Shown: positions 39,701 through 48,384 of the stretch, in pieces | Layout of the letters: each line of letters starts with the position of its first letter | Position numbering within the stretch: the first letter of the stretch is position 1 | Source of the DNA: Bacteroidota bacterium | GTDB taxonomy: Bacteria; Bacteroidota; Bacteroidia; Flavobacteriales; Schleiferiaceae | Direction of reading: 5' to 3' | Assembly (NCBI GenBank): GCA_003045865.1 | Contig: PZPB01000007.1 | Span: 1 to 64,000 of the forward strand | Length of the DNA: 64,000 bases | Notes under the pieces: model-generated | Databases searched by the model: none | What the model was told of the DNA's origin: nothing | Seen by the model: only the letters and a program-made list of their open reading frames with translations | Translations under genes and position numbers: made by a program

Positions 39701-39928
39701 CTCTCGGAATATCTAGAACGCTTTAAGAGAGTTGAAACTCGTTTATTAGAAAGTGAAAAGGCGAACATGGAGCGTAAGCAAAAGGAAGAGCGGATGAGTA
39801 AATCGGCGGATGAATTGGGAATGCGAGATGTGGAGAAGGATGATTTAACTGACAAGAAAAATATTCAACAAAAGGACATTTTACGATTAAGCCCACTTTT
39901 AATTAATCCCTTTTATCAGGATCGGTGA
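36773..39928 (+). CDS. DUF4175 family membrane protein with long charged coiled coil
   Basis: Two N-terminal TM segments, Lys/Glu-rich coiled coil; DUF4175 resemblance. Confidence 0.85.
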   Translation: MKNFEGLKQNLESYLRKWYLLRMLRGLALFLGFFFCYFLLVTFTEYFFYLTEGQRKTIFFTGVLLVIIGSSYYFIYPLLQILKLARRSTYSEVAGMIGQKISGVDDKILNTLQLGENLGDKQSDLIKAAIEQKSEELSFYNFRETLSWKSLSRVAVFLSLPLSLIVILALSTQGRLVLGSSERLLRYNVDFTPPAPFQFVPEKNEYWVEYGEDLDLRVDISGPKQPSELRAFLNDSEYRLGKMDDTWQLTLENVTEDYNLQYEAMGYRSRTISIRTYKSPRIGLLELTVTPPSYTGLQEKILPYSQNIKALRGSNISLRFQLENTDNAVFLSEGDSISIEESSLTFKLDKSLLYSISLENGFNKALFFVNSKLEAIPDKAPEIHAVYRFTDLDSNRVAVTIRAKDDFGLSNLRRVEKLGEEETEFSIEANDLGFYEEIISLDEFEGGKSFSMYYRISDNNTMYGPSWARSESFSLKLLTSQEKKAKQAKSEASMMESFEELKKSREELNQSLKDLEMKKSNKQDWREEEKLKDLLKELEAKQKESKEKRKDLEKLVEKDLAKKEELKEQLKILSETERKIEELRKEIESLLSKNEKEELQQKLKELQQENKEQLRREQRLEDLLKDLLFQRDILRTIEDYKELSEELKNDNPKSDKDIEDYKEKAAALEEKLKGHTEDSKELADLVESEEFKKESEEIKNNLDDAANSEDKKDASKSKESKDKAGDNASEMSESLSAMMDGMQAKALTMNMQALRRILENLERFSQDVEAYKEGVSSLEKNDPAFRSLLKKGSVLASNSKVINDSLVALSEKAPEIKDKVFKHLNEMQYQLGSAQGHLQEVELMKSSSAGQFSMMAANDLALLLDDAMQNMMSMMASKKKGEQNCEKPGGGKPKPGSMSEKLGKMGKMIEKLEKGSQPGSKGEGPAGKSIGQVLSEQESLREALQEMDKEGGKENGNGKPLDQELDEMEDLLLEKNLSEYLERFKRVETRLLESEKANMERKQKEERMSKSADELGMRDVEKDDLTDKKNIQQKDILRLSPLLINPFYQDR

Positions 39929-40365
39929 GAACAAGTATTCAATTTTTAGGGGAGCAACCTTCGGAAGTACAAAATTTTCAGGAAGAGCTTAAAAAATGGC
40001 TAATTTCGATCGCTTCTGAGCGAGGATTTCAAATTCGTCGACTCGTTTACCATTTCTTAAACAATGAGGCCAGTAGGAGGCTTAATTTTGATTTTTTATC
40101 TCACGATTACCCCACAGACATCATTACAATGGATCATACCCACGAGAGAGGACTAGAAGTGGAGTTGTTTTTAGGTCATCAGATAATCGCTGAAAATGCA
40201 AAGTCTTTTTCAGTTGCTTTCGCGGATGAATTGGATCGAGTAATGGTGCATGGCCTTTTGCATTGTATTGGCTTTGATGATAAGACAGAAACAGAATTTG
40301 ATAGGATGAAAGCGGAGGAGAATATTTGTTTAATTTCGCGGCCCAAATCTTTGTTAGAAAGGTAA
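39925..40365 (+). CDS. ybeY: rRNA maturation RNase YbeY (GTG start)
   Basis: HDYPTDIITMDHT...DRVMVHGLLHCIGFDDKTETE; GTG start overlaps upstream TGA. Confidence 0.9.
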   Translation: MRTSIQFLGEQPSEVQNFQEELKKWLISIASERGFQIRRLVYHFLNNEASRRLNFDFLSHDYPTDIITMDHTHERGLEVELFLGHQIIAENAKSFSVAFADELDRVMVHGLLHCIGFDDKTETEFDRMKAEENICLISRPKSLLER

Positions 40366-40377
40366 TTAGCATTTAAG

Positions 40378-42246
40378 ATGGATAAGAATTACGAAGTTAT
40401 TGTAGTAGGTGGTGGTCACGCTGGCGCAGAAGCAGCGGCAGCAGCGTCAAAGATGGGTGCTAAAACACTATTAGTGACAATGAACTTGCAGACTATAGGA
40501 CAAATGTCCTGTAATCCTGCAATGGGTGGAATAGCTAAAGGCCAAATAGTTAGGGAGATAGACGCCTTAGGAGGCTTAAGTGGTATTATAACGGATAAGA
40601 CGGCGATACAGTTTAGAATGCTTAATCGCAGCAAAGGACCAGCAATGTGGTCGCCAAGAGTTCAAAGTGATCGTTGGCGTTTTGCAGAAGAATGGCGTTT
40701 GGCTTTGGAATCGATTCCTACCTTAGACTTCTTTCAGGATATGGTTGTGGACCTTATTTCTGAAGGTAGCGAGATTAAGGGTGTGGTTACGGGCATAGGA
40801 ACACGATTTTATGCTCCAAAGGTTATTTTAACCAATGGAACTTTTCTGAACGGATTAATTCACATCGGGGAAAAACAGTTTGGTGGTGGACGGGCTGGCG
40901 AACGAGCATCAGTAGGCTTAACAAAAGTACTAGAGGGCTTTGGTTTCGAAGCAGGCAGAATGAAGACAGGAACTCCACCGCGTGTAGACGGCCGCAGCTT
41001 GGATTATACCAAAATGGAGGAGCAAAAGGGGGATGAGCAGCCGGAGAAGTTTAGCTTTAGCAGTGAAACAAAAGCTTTGGTTAAGCAACGTAGTTGTTTT
41101 ATAACCTATACCAGTCCAGAAGTGCACGAGGCGCTCAAGGAGGGTTTTGATCGTAGCCCGATGTTTAATGGCGCCATAGAAAGTAAGGGACCCCGATATT
41201 GTCCAAGCATAGAGGATAAGATAAATCGCTTTGCGGATAAGGATAGGCACCAGATTTTTGTAGAACCGGAAGGTTGGAATACGGTTGAGGTATATGTAAA
41301 TGGCTTTAGTACATCCTTACCAGAAGATGTGCAAGAAAAGGCATTGCGAAAGATAGCAGGTTTTGAAAAAGCAAAAATATTCCGGCCTGGATACGCAATC
41401 GAGTATGATTTCTTTCAGCCTACTCAATTAAAGAAGACTCTCGAAACTAGATTAATGAATGGCTTGTATTTCGCTGGTCAGATTAATGGAACTACGGGTT
41501 ATGAGGAAGCTGCGTGCCAGGGTTTAATGGCGGCAATTAACGCTGTTAGAAGTCTGAGGGTTGATGAAGAATTTGTGCTAGGCCGCAATGAGGCTTATAT
41601 AGGTGTTCTCATAGATGACTTGGTTAGTAAAGGCACAGAGGAGCCTTACCGTATGTTTACCAGCAGAGCGGAACACAGGATTTTGCTAAGGCAGGATAAT
41701 GCGGATAGTAGATTAAGTGAGAAGGGCTATGAGATTGGTCTTTTATCGAAAGAAAGATTAGAAGAGTTTCACGTGAAACAATCGCGTCAGAAGCTTTTGA
41801 TGAAATACATCAAAGGCCTATCGGTTAAGATGGAAGAGGTAAACCCTATATTAGAAGCAAAGGGGCTAAGCCCGATAGATCAAACGGTAAAGTTTGATAG
41901 AGTATTAAGCAGACCGCAATTGGGTTTCTCCGATTTTAGAACGCTGGACTCTTTGTCTACCATGCTTAATAATGAGGGAATACTGCAAGAAGACATTGAT
42001 TCAGTTGAGATAGCTTTAAAATACAGCGGCTATATTGATAAGGAAATCGACAACGCTAATAAGCTTGATAGATTAGAAAATTTAAAGATTCCGGCGGACT
42101 TCGATTACAGTTTATTAAAGAGTATGAGTTATGAAGCTAGGGAAAAGTTAACCAAGTTAAAACCGGTCACTATAAAGGAAGCAAAGGCGGTAAGTGGAGT
42201 TTCTCCTTCGGATATCAGTGTTTTGCTAGTTTATATGGGCCGTTAG
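40378..42246 (+). CDS. mnmG: tRNA uridine-5-carboxymethylaminomethyl modification protein MnmG (GidA)
   Basis: YEVIVVGGGHAGAEAAAAASKMGAKTLLVTMN...; GQINGTTGYEEAACQGLMAAINA. Confidence 0.97.
   Translation: MDKNYEVIVVGGGHAGAEAAAAASKMGAKTLLVTMNLQTIGQMSCNPAMGGIAKGQIVREIDALGGLSGIITDKTAIQFRMLNRSKGPAMWSPRVQSDRWRFAEEWRLALESIPTLDFFQDMVVDLISEGSEIKGVVTGIGTRFYAPKVILTNGTFLNGLIHIGEKQFGGGRAGERASVGLTKVLEGFGFEAGRMKTGTPPRVDGRSLDYTKMEEQKGDEQPEKFSFSSETKALVKQRSCFITYTSPEVHEALKEGFDRSPMFNGAIESKGPRYCPSIEDKINRFADKDRHQIFVEPEGWNTVEVYVNGFSTSLPEDVQEKALRKIAGFEKAKIFRPGYAIEYDFFQPTQLKKTLETRLMNGLYFAGQINGTTGYEEAACQGLMAAINAVRSLRVDEEFVLGRNEAYIGVLIDDLVSKGTEEPYRMFTSRAEHRILLRQDNADSRLSEKGYEIGLLSKERLEEFHVKQSRQKLLMKYIKGLSVKMEEVNPILEAKGLSPIDQTVKFDRVLSRPQLGFSDFRTLDSLSTMLNNEGILQEDIDSVEIALKYSGYIDKEIDNANKLDRLENLKIPADFDYSLLKSMSYEAREKLTKLKPVTIKEAKAVSGVSPSDISVLLVYMGR
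41765..41780. promoter_or_regulatory. parS-like centromere site AGTTTCACGTGAAACA (inside mnmG)
   Basis: 15/16 match to TGTTNCACGTGAAACA (N allowed); 14-bp perfect palindrome GTTTCACGTGAAAC. Confidence 0.8.
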
Positions 42247-42260
42247 TTTCACGTGAAACA
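42245..42260. promoter_or_regulatory. parS-like centromere site AGTTTCACGTGAAACA (mnmG/methyltransferase junction)
   Basis: Identical 16-mer to 41765-41780, between the mnmG stop and the next ATG. Confidence 0.8.
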
Positions 42261-43141
42261 TGAAGAAAATAGAAGAGTGTCCGCTATGCGGAAAAAGTGA
42301 TTTTGTAAGTGTTCGTAAGGCGCCTTATTATAGAGGTAAACAAGAGATATTCAATATCGATTCGTGCACAAGTTGTGGTTTTTGGTTTACTAATCCCCAG
42401 CCAGAAGGCGCCGGTTTGGCGGCTTATTATGAAAGTGACGATTATGTAAGCCACACCGATGGTACAGGTAGTTTGCTTGATATAGTTTATAATTGGGTAA
42501 GAAATCATGCCTTAAACAAGAAGCTTTCTTTGGTTGAATCCGCAGTGAGAAATAAAAACACCTTACTTGATTATGGAGCAGGGACAGGGGCTTTCTTAGC
42601 AAGAGCGAAAGAGAAGTCTTGGAGCGTTACAGGAATCGAGCCTTCTGAAGTGGCGAGGAAAAACGCTAGTTTAAAAGGGGTAGAGCTTTTGAGCGTAGAA
42701 AATCGAGACCTGGTAAAAGATGGCTCTTGCAGTGCTATTAGTTTGTGGCATGTATTAGAACACCTGCCCGATCTAAAGGAAAGTATGCGTTATTTTAATA
42801 CTAAGCTTGAAGCGGACGGTGTTTTGTTTATTGCTGTCCCAAATCATCAATCGCATGATGCGGAGTATTATAAGGATAAATGGGCGGCTTTAGATGTGCC
42901 TTTACATTTATGGCACTTTTCTAAATCAGACATTGGTAATTTAGCTTCTGCCACAGGCTTTAGTTTGGAGAAGGTTTACAACATGCCTTTCGATAGCTAT
43001 TATGTGTCACTGTTGAGTGAAAAAATTTCCAAATCAAGTATGGGCCCACTAAAGGCAATGTATAGAGGCTTGGTTTCTAACCTAAGGGGAGGAAGCTCAA
43101 AAAACATGAGTTCTTTAATCTACCAACTTAGAAAGAACTAA
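42260..43141 (+). CDS. Class I SAM-dependent methyltransferase with N-terminal zinc motif
   Basis: CPLCGKSDF...CTSCGFWFTNPQP; LLDYGAGTGAFLARAKEKSWSVTGIEPS. Confidence 0.88.
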   Translation: MKKIEECPLCGKSDFVSVRKAPYYRGKQEIFNIDSCTSCGFWFTNPQPEGAGLAAYYESDDYVSHTDGTGSLLDIVYNWVRNHALNKKLSLVESAVRNKNTLLDYGAGTGAFLARAKEKSWSVTGIEPSEVARKNASLKGVELLSVENRDLVKDGSCSAISLWHVLEHLPDLKESMRYFNTKLEADGVLFIAVPNHQSHDAEYYKDKWAALDVPLHLWHFSKSDIGNLASATGFSLEKVYNMPFDSYYVSLLSEKISKSSMGPLKAMYRGLVSNLRGGSSKNMSSLIYQLRKN

Positions 43142-44271
43142 GCTTTCATTCTTAGAAGATTGCTAAACTTAAACGATACATCAGACATGATAAGCTTCAC
43201 ATTGCCGTTTCTTTGGAGGTCACTATTAGCTTTGCTTAAAACCTCGTAAGCTTCCTTGCTATTTTGAAAGTGTAAAACGGAAGCAAAGCCCGCTAATTTA
43301 AATCCAATTTGAGTAAACAAAGGGTGGCTAGCTGATTCTTGCTTGGTGGCAGCTTTAAGACTAAGTTCAATGGTGTCCATAAAAAACTGTAAGGCCTCCC
43401 TTTGTTGGTCCCGTCCTAGTTTCGCGAACTCATCTACAAAAGTGAAAATTTCTCTTGTTTTAGCACTATAACATCCGCGCATCCAGTTTTGAAAAAGCTG
43501 AGCATATACCACATAGCTTTGGTTGTTTTTGCTGATTTGTAGTCCTTCTAAAATGGAACCATTAGCTAATGATGCACTTATTTTAGAGGTTTCATTATCA
43601 ACACCTTGAGAGATAAGAAACTGTTCAATATCATCGTTTTTTAAGGGAGGAACAAAGACCTTTTGGCAGCGACTAGTTATGGTTTGTAACAGGTTTTCGG
43701 GCTTTTCGCTTACCAAGAAAATCATACTGTTATCACTTGGTTCTTCTAAGGTTTTTAGAAATTTATTAGAAGCTGAAATATTTAAGTACTCCGGTAGATA
43801 GAGAATAACAAATTTTTTACCCCCGCCATAAGACTTATAATTCAGTTTGTCATTTATTCGGCGAACCTCGTGTACATTAATTAAGGCGGACTTACCGTTA
43901 AGTCCAGCATAATCTAGCCAGTCATTTAGTCCAAAGAAATTTCGTTCTTTAATAAAATCCAGCCATTCTCGCATAAAATAGTCGGCATTTAAACCTTTAG
44001 GCGCCTTTTCCTTATTGGCGAAGGGGAAAGAATAGTGTAGATCTGGATAACTGTTTTGACTTAATTGGATGCAGTGGGAGCAATGGCCACAGCTGTCGTT
44101 TTCAGTTGGGTTTTTACAAGCCAAAAATTGGCAGTAGGCCTTTACCAAGGGAAAGATTAGAGCAGCAGAGCTTCCATGAAAAAGTAAGGCATGGCCGTTT
44201 CTATTGCTATTTGCTGAGCGAATTAGTTGTTCCTTTAATTCTGCTAATGCAGGAATGTCCTTTAAATGCAT
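43138..44271 (-). CDS. holB: DNA polymerase III subunit delta'
   Basis: HALLFHGSSAALIFPLVKAYCQFLACKNPTENDSCGHCSHCIQLSQNSYPDLHY; KFLKTLEEPSDNSMIFL. Confidence 0.85.
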   Translation of the reverse strand: MHLKDIPALAELKEQLIRSANSNRNGHALLFHGSSAALIFPLVKAYCQFLACKNPTENDSCGHCSHCIQLSQNSYPDLHYSFPFANKEKAPKGLNADYFMREWLDFIKERNFFGLNDWLDYAGLNGKSALINVHEVRRINDKLNYKSYGGGKKFVILYLPEYLNISASNKFLKTLEEPSDNSMIFLVSEKPENLLQTITSRCQKVFVPPLKNDDIEQFLISQGVDNETSKISASLANGSILEGLQISKNNQSYVVYAQLFQNWMRGCYSAKTREIFTFVDEFAKLGRDQQREALQFFMDTIELSLKAATKQESASHPLFTQIGFKLAGFASVLHFQNSKEAYEVLSKANSDLQRNGNVKLIMSDVSFKFSNLLRMKA

Positions 44272-44336
44272 ATCTTTTTATAATTGCCTTTCTTGCCAAC
44301 GAGCATTCTCGTATTTTCGCAACAAAATTAAGATAA

Positions 44337-45527
44337 ATGGCAACTATAGATACTTTAGATTTAAAAGGAAAGAGAGTTTTAGTAAGAGTGGACTTTAATG
44401 TTCCCTTAAACGATAAGCAGGAAATTACAGATGATAGCCGCATGCAGGCGCATTTGCCCACCATAGAAACGATTTTCACCAAGGGGGGAGTGCCTATCTT
44501 AATGTCGCATTTAGGAAGGCCTAAGGATGGCCCGGAAGACAAATTCTCCTTAAAATATTTAGTTGCTCATTTAAAAGATATTAGTGGGCGTGAGGTCTTT
44601 TTTATTGATGATTGTATTGGTGAATCGGTTGTAAACGCAACTAAGGATCTTGGAAATAACGCGATCCTATTACTGGAAAACCTCCGTTTTTATAAAGAAG
44701 AAACATCAGGAGATGCCGTGTTCGCATCGAAACTGGCAAATAATGGTGATGTTTATATCAATGATGCTTTTGGAACGGCGCACCGGGCACATGCCTCAAC
44801 CGCTATTATTGCTCAGTATTTCGATACCCAGAAAGCTTTCGGAAGAGTTTTACAAAGTGAAATCGAAAACGTAAATAAAGTATTACTTGGCGGTGGAAAG
44901 CCTACTACGGCTATTGTAGGAGGAGCTAAAGTAAGTTCTAAAATTAGCATTCTGGAGAATTTACTGCAAAGGGTAGATAACCTAATTATTGGTGGTGGAA
45001 TGGCTTATACTTTTATCAAAGCACAAGGAGGTACCATAGGGAATAGTTTGGTGGAAGATGACTATTTAGAGACAGCAAAAGACGTTTTAGCGAAGGCCGC
45101 GGAATTAGGTGTTAAAATTTTCTTACCGGGAGATAGCGTAATAGCGGATGCTTTCAGCAATGATGCGAATACCAAGCTTTGTGATTCGAACGAAATTCCC
45201 GCGGGGTGGATGGGCTTAGATGCTGGACCAGAGGCAATTGCGTCTGTTAAAGAAGTGCTTTTAGCTTCTAAAACAATTCTGTGGAACGGCCCGATGGGTG
45301 TTTTTGAGATGGATAAATTCGCCGAAGGAACCATAGCAGTTGCTAATTTTATTGCGGAGGCAACCACTAAAGGGGCGTTTTCTTTAATCGGTGGCGGCGA
45401 TTCTGTGGCGGCAATAAAGAAATTCGGATTAGCTGAAGAGGTTAGTTATGTAAGTACCGGAGGCGGGGCAATGCTCGAGTTCTTGGAAGGAAAAACTTTA
45501 CCAGGTATAAAGGCGATTATTGGCTAG
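44337..45527 (+). CDS. pgk: Phosphoglycerate kinase
   Basis: KGKRVLVRVDFNVPLNDKQEITDDSRMQAHLPTIE; SHLGRPKDG. Confidence 0.97.
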   Translation: MATIDTLDLKGKRVLVRVDFNVPLNDKQEITDDSRMQAHLPTIETIFTKGGVPILMSHLGRPKDGPEDKFSLKYLVAHLKDISGREVFFIDDCIGESVVNATKDLGNNAILLLENLRFYKEETSGDAVFASKLANNGDVYINDAFGTAHRAHASTAIIAQYFDTQKAFGRVLQSEIENVNKVLLGGGKPTTAIVGGAKVSSKISILENLLQRVDNLIIGGGMAYTFIKAQGGTIGNSLVEDDYLETAKDVLAKAAELGVKIFLPGDSVIADAFSNDANTKLCDSNEIPAGWMGLDAGPEAIASVKEVLLASKTILWNGPMGVFEMDKFAEGTIAVANFIAEATTKGAFSLIGGGDSVAAIKKFGLAEEVSYVSTGGGAMLEFLEGKTLPGIKAIIG

Positions 45528-46045
45528 CCCGCGTCTTTAATCAAATATTGTTTGTCAAGAACTTCATCGAAATTAACTGCTTTTGCGATGCTTTCGCCAT
45601 AGTCGCTAATTAAGCGGAAGTATTTGCTCTCGGCAATGGTCGATTTTTGAAAGATGTGATGATTTTTTTGGGCTCTGTTAAGCACAAAAATAGCCAGGCT
45701 AAGGATGACTAACCACTTCGCACCCCCTAATAAGGCACCGAGAATACGATTGATTCCATTCAATGCGACTAACTTTAAACCACGTGTTAACAAACTGGCG
45801 ATGGCATTAATTAGTAGAATGGTGAAAAAGAAAACGATTACATAACTAATGATGCGTAACTCGAAATCTGCGGTCTGGAAGTAGATTGTAAAGTATTTGA
45901 ATACATATTCTGAAAGTAGATAAGAAACAACAATTCCAATAAACAGACCCGTTAGCGCAGCAATCTCGCGAATAAAGCCGCGAGAAAAACCTTTAATTAT
46001 CCCAAAAACTAAAGGAACCAAAATAATTAGGTCGAGTGTTGACAA
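45524..46045 (-). CDS. CvpA family protein
   Basis: LDLIILVPLVFGIIKGFSRGFIREIAALTGLFIGI; 4 TM. Confidence 0.85.
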   Translation of the reverse strand: MSTLDLIILVPLVFGIIKGFSRGFIREIAALTGLFIGIVVSYLLSEYVFKYFTIYFQTADFELRIISYVIVFFFTILLINAIASLLTRGLKLVALNGINRILGALLGGAKWLVILSLAIFVLNRAQKNHHIFQKSTIAESKYFRLISDYGESIAKAVNFDEVLDKQYLIKDAG

Positions 46046-46085
46046 CTGAAAGTGAAATTATTGGAAGCTAAGTTAAATAAAAATT

Positions 46086-46439
46086 ATGCTAGACAAAGCG
46101 AATAAAAAGGATTGGCAGCGATTAATTGATTTAATCAAAGATAAATTTAGTGATGGTGAGGAGCCAGACCTGGACTCAATACTATTTCTTATCGGAGTGC
46201 GTGAGTTAGGGATCGATAAAAGACGCTTTAAAAAAGATGAAAAGCTTGATCTTTTACATATTGCGATTTGCAGATTATTAGCACCTTATGGATATTATAA
46301 ACTGATTGGTGCCGATGAACAAGGTTGGCCACACTATGAGCTAATAGAAAAATTGCCCGCTCTAAAAGCAGGAGAGCAAAGTATCTTAATGAAAGAAGCT
46401 ATTTTAAGATATTTTGACGAAGAAGAGCTTTGGCCCTAA
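46086..46439 (+). CDS. Conserved hypothetical protein
   Basis: 117 aa ORF, well-formed, no recognised domain. Confidence 0.65.
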   Translation: MLDKANKKDWQRLIDLIKDKFSDGEEPDLDSILFLIGVRELGIDKRRFKKDEKLDLLHIAICRLLAPYGYYKLIGADEQGWPHYELIEKLPALKAGEQSILMKEAILRYFDEEELWP

Positions 46440-46440
46440 T

Positions 46441-46824
46441 TTAGTCGAAGGAACAACCAATTAAAAGGCTGTCGTAAGGCTCTAAATAGACGGTTTTAAC
46501 AACCTGCTGATTCGGTAATAGGCGAATTTCGGTACAACCAATCCAAGTATAATCAGGACGCTCTCCACGGCTTGCGCGGATACTAAGCGTGGCGGCTTCG
46601 TCGTATTTTAGGTTAACCTCGCCATTCTCATTGGTAAAGCCAGATAACCAAACTTTATTACCAGGTACTGGCGCAGCAGCTTCAACGAGAACATTTTGCA
46701 CTCGAGTACTATCGGCATATGTTTTTACTACAATCGTAAATGGGTACTCTGGGTTTAGGTCATCGAACTCACAAGCCCCAACTACTAATCCTAATCCTAG
46801 AAGGAAGACGAAAATCTTTTTCAT
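46441..46824 (-). CDS. Putative lipoprotein (Ig/prealbumin-like), paralogue of next gene
   Basis: MKKIFVFLLGLGLVVGAC lipobox; RVQNVLVEAAAPVPGNKVWLSGFTNENGEVNLKYDEAATLSIRAS. Confidence 0.65.
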   Translation of the reverse strand: MKKIFVFLLGLGLVVGACEFDDLNPEYPFTIVVKTYADSTRVQNVLVEAAAPVPGNKVWLSGFTNENGEVNLKYDEAATLSIRASRGERPDYTWIGCTEIRLLPNQQVVKTVYLEPYDSLLIGCSFD

Positions 46825-46828
46825 AAAC

Positions 46829-47200
46829 CTATTGATCATCGCGACAACCGTTGTCGACGTCGTTGTATAATGTTAATTCTAGATTGATTGTTTTTACACC
46901 TCTCTCTAACTCTGCAAAGGTGCAAGTTTTATAGGGATTTTTGGTGGCAACAATCTCCACAACGGCTTTGTTTTTCAAAGTGATGGACACTTTACCCTGC
47001 TCATCGCTGTAGAGGTAGTAATCTACCGTGGAATTATCAACTGGTGCGTAAATACGCACGAGAGCATTTTGGACAGCCACTGAACCATCTTCCACGGTTA
47101 AGAATAAATCGAGCGAAAAATCTCGATCGTCACTAGAACAGCCTCCAAAAAATAGCACCGAAATGGCACTAAGAGTAAATAGTCTTATTAAATTGCTCAT
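46829..47200 (-). CDS. Putative lipoprotein (Ig/prealbumin-like)
   Basis: MSNLIRLFTLSAISVLFFGGCSSDD; AVQNALVRIYAPVDNSTVDYYLYSDEQGKVSITLKNKAVVEIVA. Confidence 0.65.
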   Translation of the reverse strand: MSNLIRLFTLSAISVLFFGGCSSDDRDFSLDLFLTVEDGSVAVQNALVRIYAPVDNSTVDYYLYSDEQGKVSITLKNKAVVEIVATKNPYKTCTFAELERGVKTINLELTLYNDVDNGCRDDQ

Positions 47201-47279
47201 AATATAAGCCGAATAATTTTCATCTTTGCGGATTCAAATATAGTAATTAACGGAGGCGAATAAGTATTTAGCATAGAGA

Positions 47280-48299
47280 ATGAAAGAACAAATAGATTTA
47301 CTCAGTCAAGAATTGTCCTCGTTTTCCTCTAAAAAGGAAGAGGAAATAGAGTCTTGGCGCGTAAAAATGCTAGGGAAAAAGGGAACGATTACCGCTCTAT
47401 TTAACCAATTCAGAGAAATGTCTCCCGACCTAAAAAGAGAATGGGGTAAGCCCTTAAATGCTCTTAAGGTAGAGGCCCAAGAAAAGATAAATAATTTAAA
47501 GAATAACCTAGAAAGCACTGATAGTGCCGCATCTGGGCTTGACCTAAGCCGTCCAGCGAATTTCTCGAACCTAGGTTCACGCCATCCAGTAAACTTGGTG
47601 AAAAATGAAATTTTGGGTATTTTTAAACGTATTGGCTTTAACTTAAGTGAGGGTCCTGAAGTAGAAGATGATTGGCATAATTTCTCTGCTTTAAACTTTC
47701 CCGAGGAGCACCCTGCTAGAGATATGCAGGATACATTTTTTGTAGGTAAGGAACCAGATTGGGCCTTAAGAACTCATACTTCTAGTGTTCAGGTAAGGGT
47801 AATGGAAAACCAAAAGCCGCCTATTCGAACGATCTCACCCGGAAGAGTATTCAGGAACGAAGCTATTTCGGCCCGTTCACACTGTTTTTTTCACCAAATT
47901 GAAGGTTTGTATATTGATGAGGGTGTGAGCTTCGCAGATCTCAAGCAAACACTGCTATTCTTCGCGCAAGAGTTTTTTGGACCGGACACCAAAATTAGAT
48001 TACGCCCCTCATACTTTCCTTTTACCGAGCCTAGCGCAGAGATGGATGTTTACTGGGGCTTGAATAATGAACGCGATTACCGTATGACCAAAGGAACAGG
48101 TTGGTTAGAAGTACTCGGCTGCGGAATGGTTGATCCTAACGTTTTAGAAAATAATGGAATTGATTCAACTAAATATAGCGGTTATGCATTTGGAATTGGG
48201 GTAGAGCGAATAGCCTTACACCGCTTTCAAATACCAGATATTAGACTATTATTTGAAAATGATTTAAACTTTTTAGACCAGTTTAAAGCGGCATACTAA
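47280..48299 (+). CDS. pheS: Phenylalanine-tRNA ligase alpha subunit
   Basis: GSRHPVNLVKNEILGIFKRIGFNLSEGPEVEDDWHNFSALNFPEEHPARDMQDTFFV. Confidence 0.97.
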   Translation: MKEQIDLLSQELSSFSSKKEEEIESWRVKMLGKKGTITALFNQFREMSPDLKREWGKPLNALKVEAQEKINNLKNNLESTDSAASGLDLSRPANFSNLGSRHPVNLVKNEILGIFKRIGFNLSEGPEVEDDWHNFSALNFPEEHPARDMQDTFFVGKEPDWALRTHTSSVQVRVMENQKPPIRTISPGRVFRNEAISARSHCFFHQIEGLYIDEGVSFADLKQTLLFFAQEFFGPDTKIRLRPSYFPFTEPSAEMDVYWGLNNERDYRMTKGTGWLEVLGCGMVDPNVLENNGIDSTKYSGYAFGIGVERIALHRFQIPDIRLLFENDLNFLDQFKAAY

Positions 48300-48325
48300 T
48301 CACACTATTAAGTGGATCTGACATA

Positions 48326-48369
48326 AAAAAAAGCGGCTACGAGTAATAATACCCGTAGCCGCTTTTTTA
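48326..48369. terminator. Bidirectional intrinsic terminator between pheS and pyk
   Basis: aaaaaaaagcggctacg-agtaataatacc-cgtagccgcttttttat: 10-bp perfect GC-rich stem flanked by A and T tracts. Confidence 0.92.
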
Positions 48370-48384
48370 TGTTGAACAATAGAT

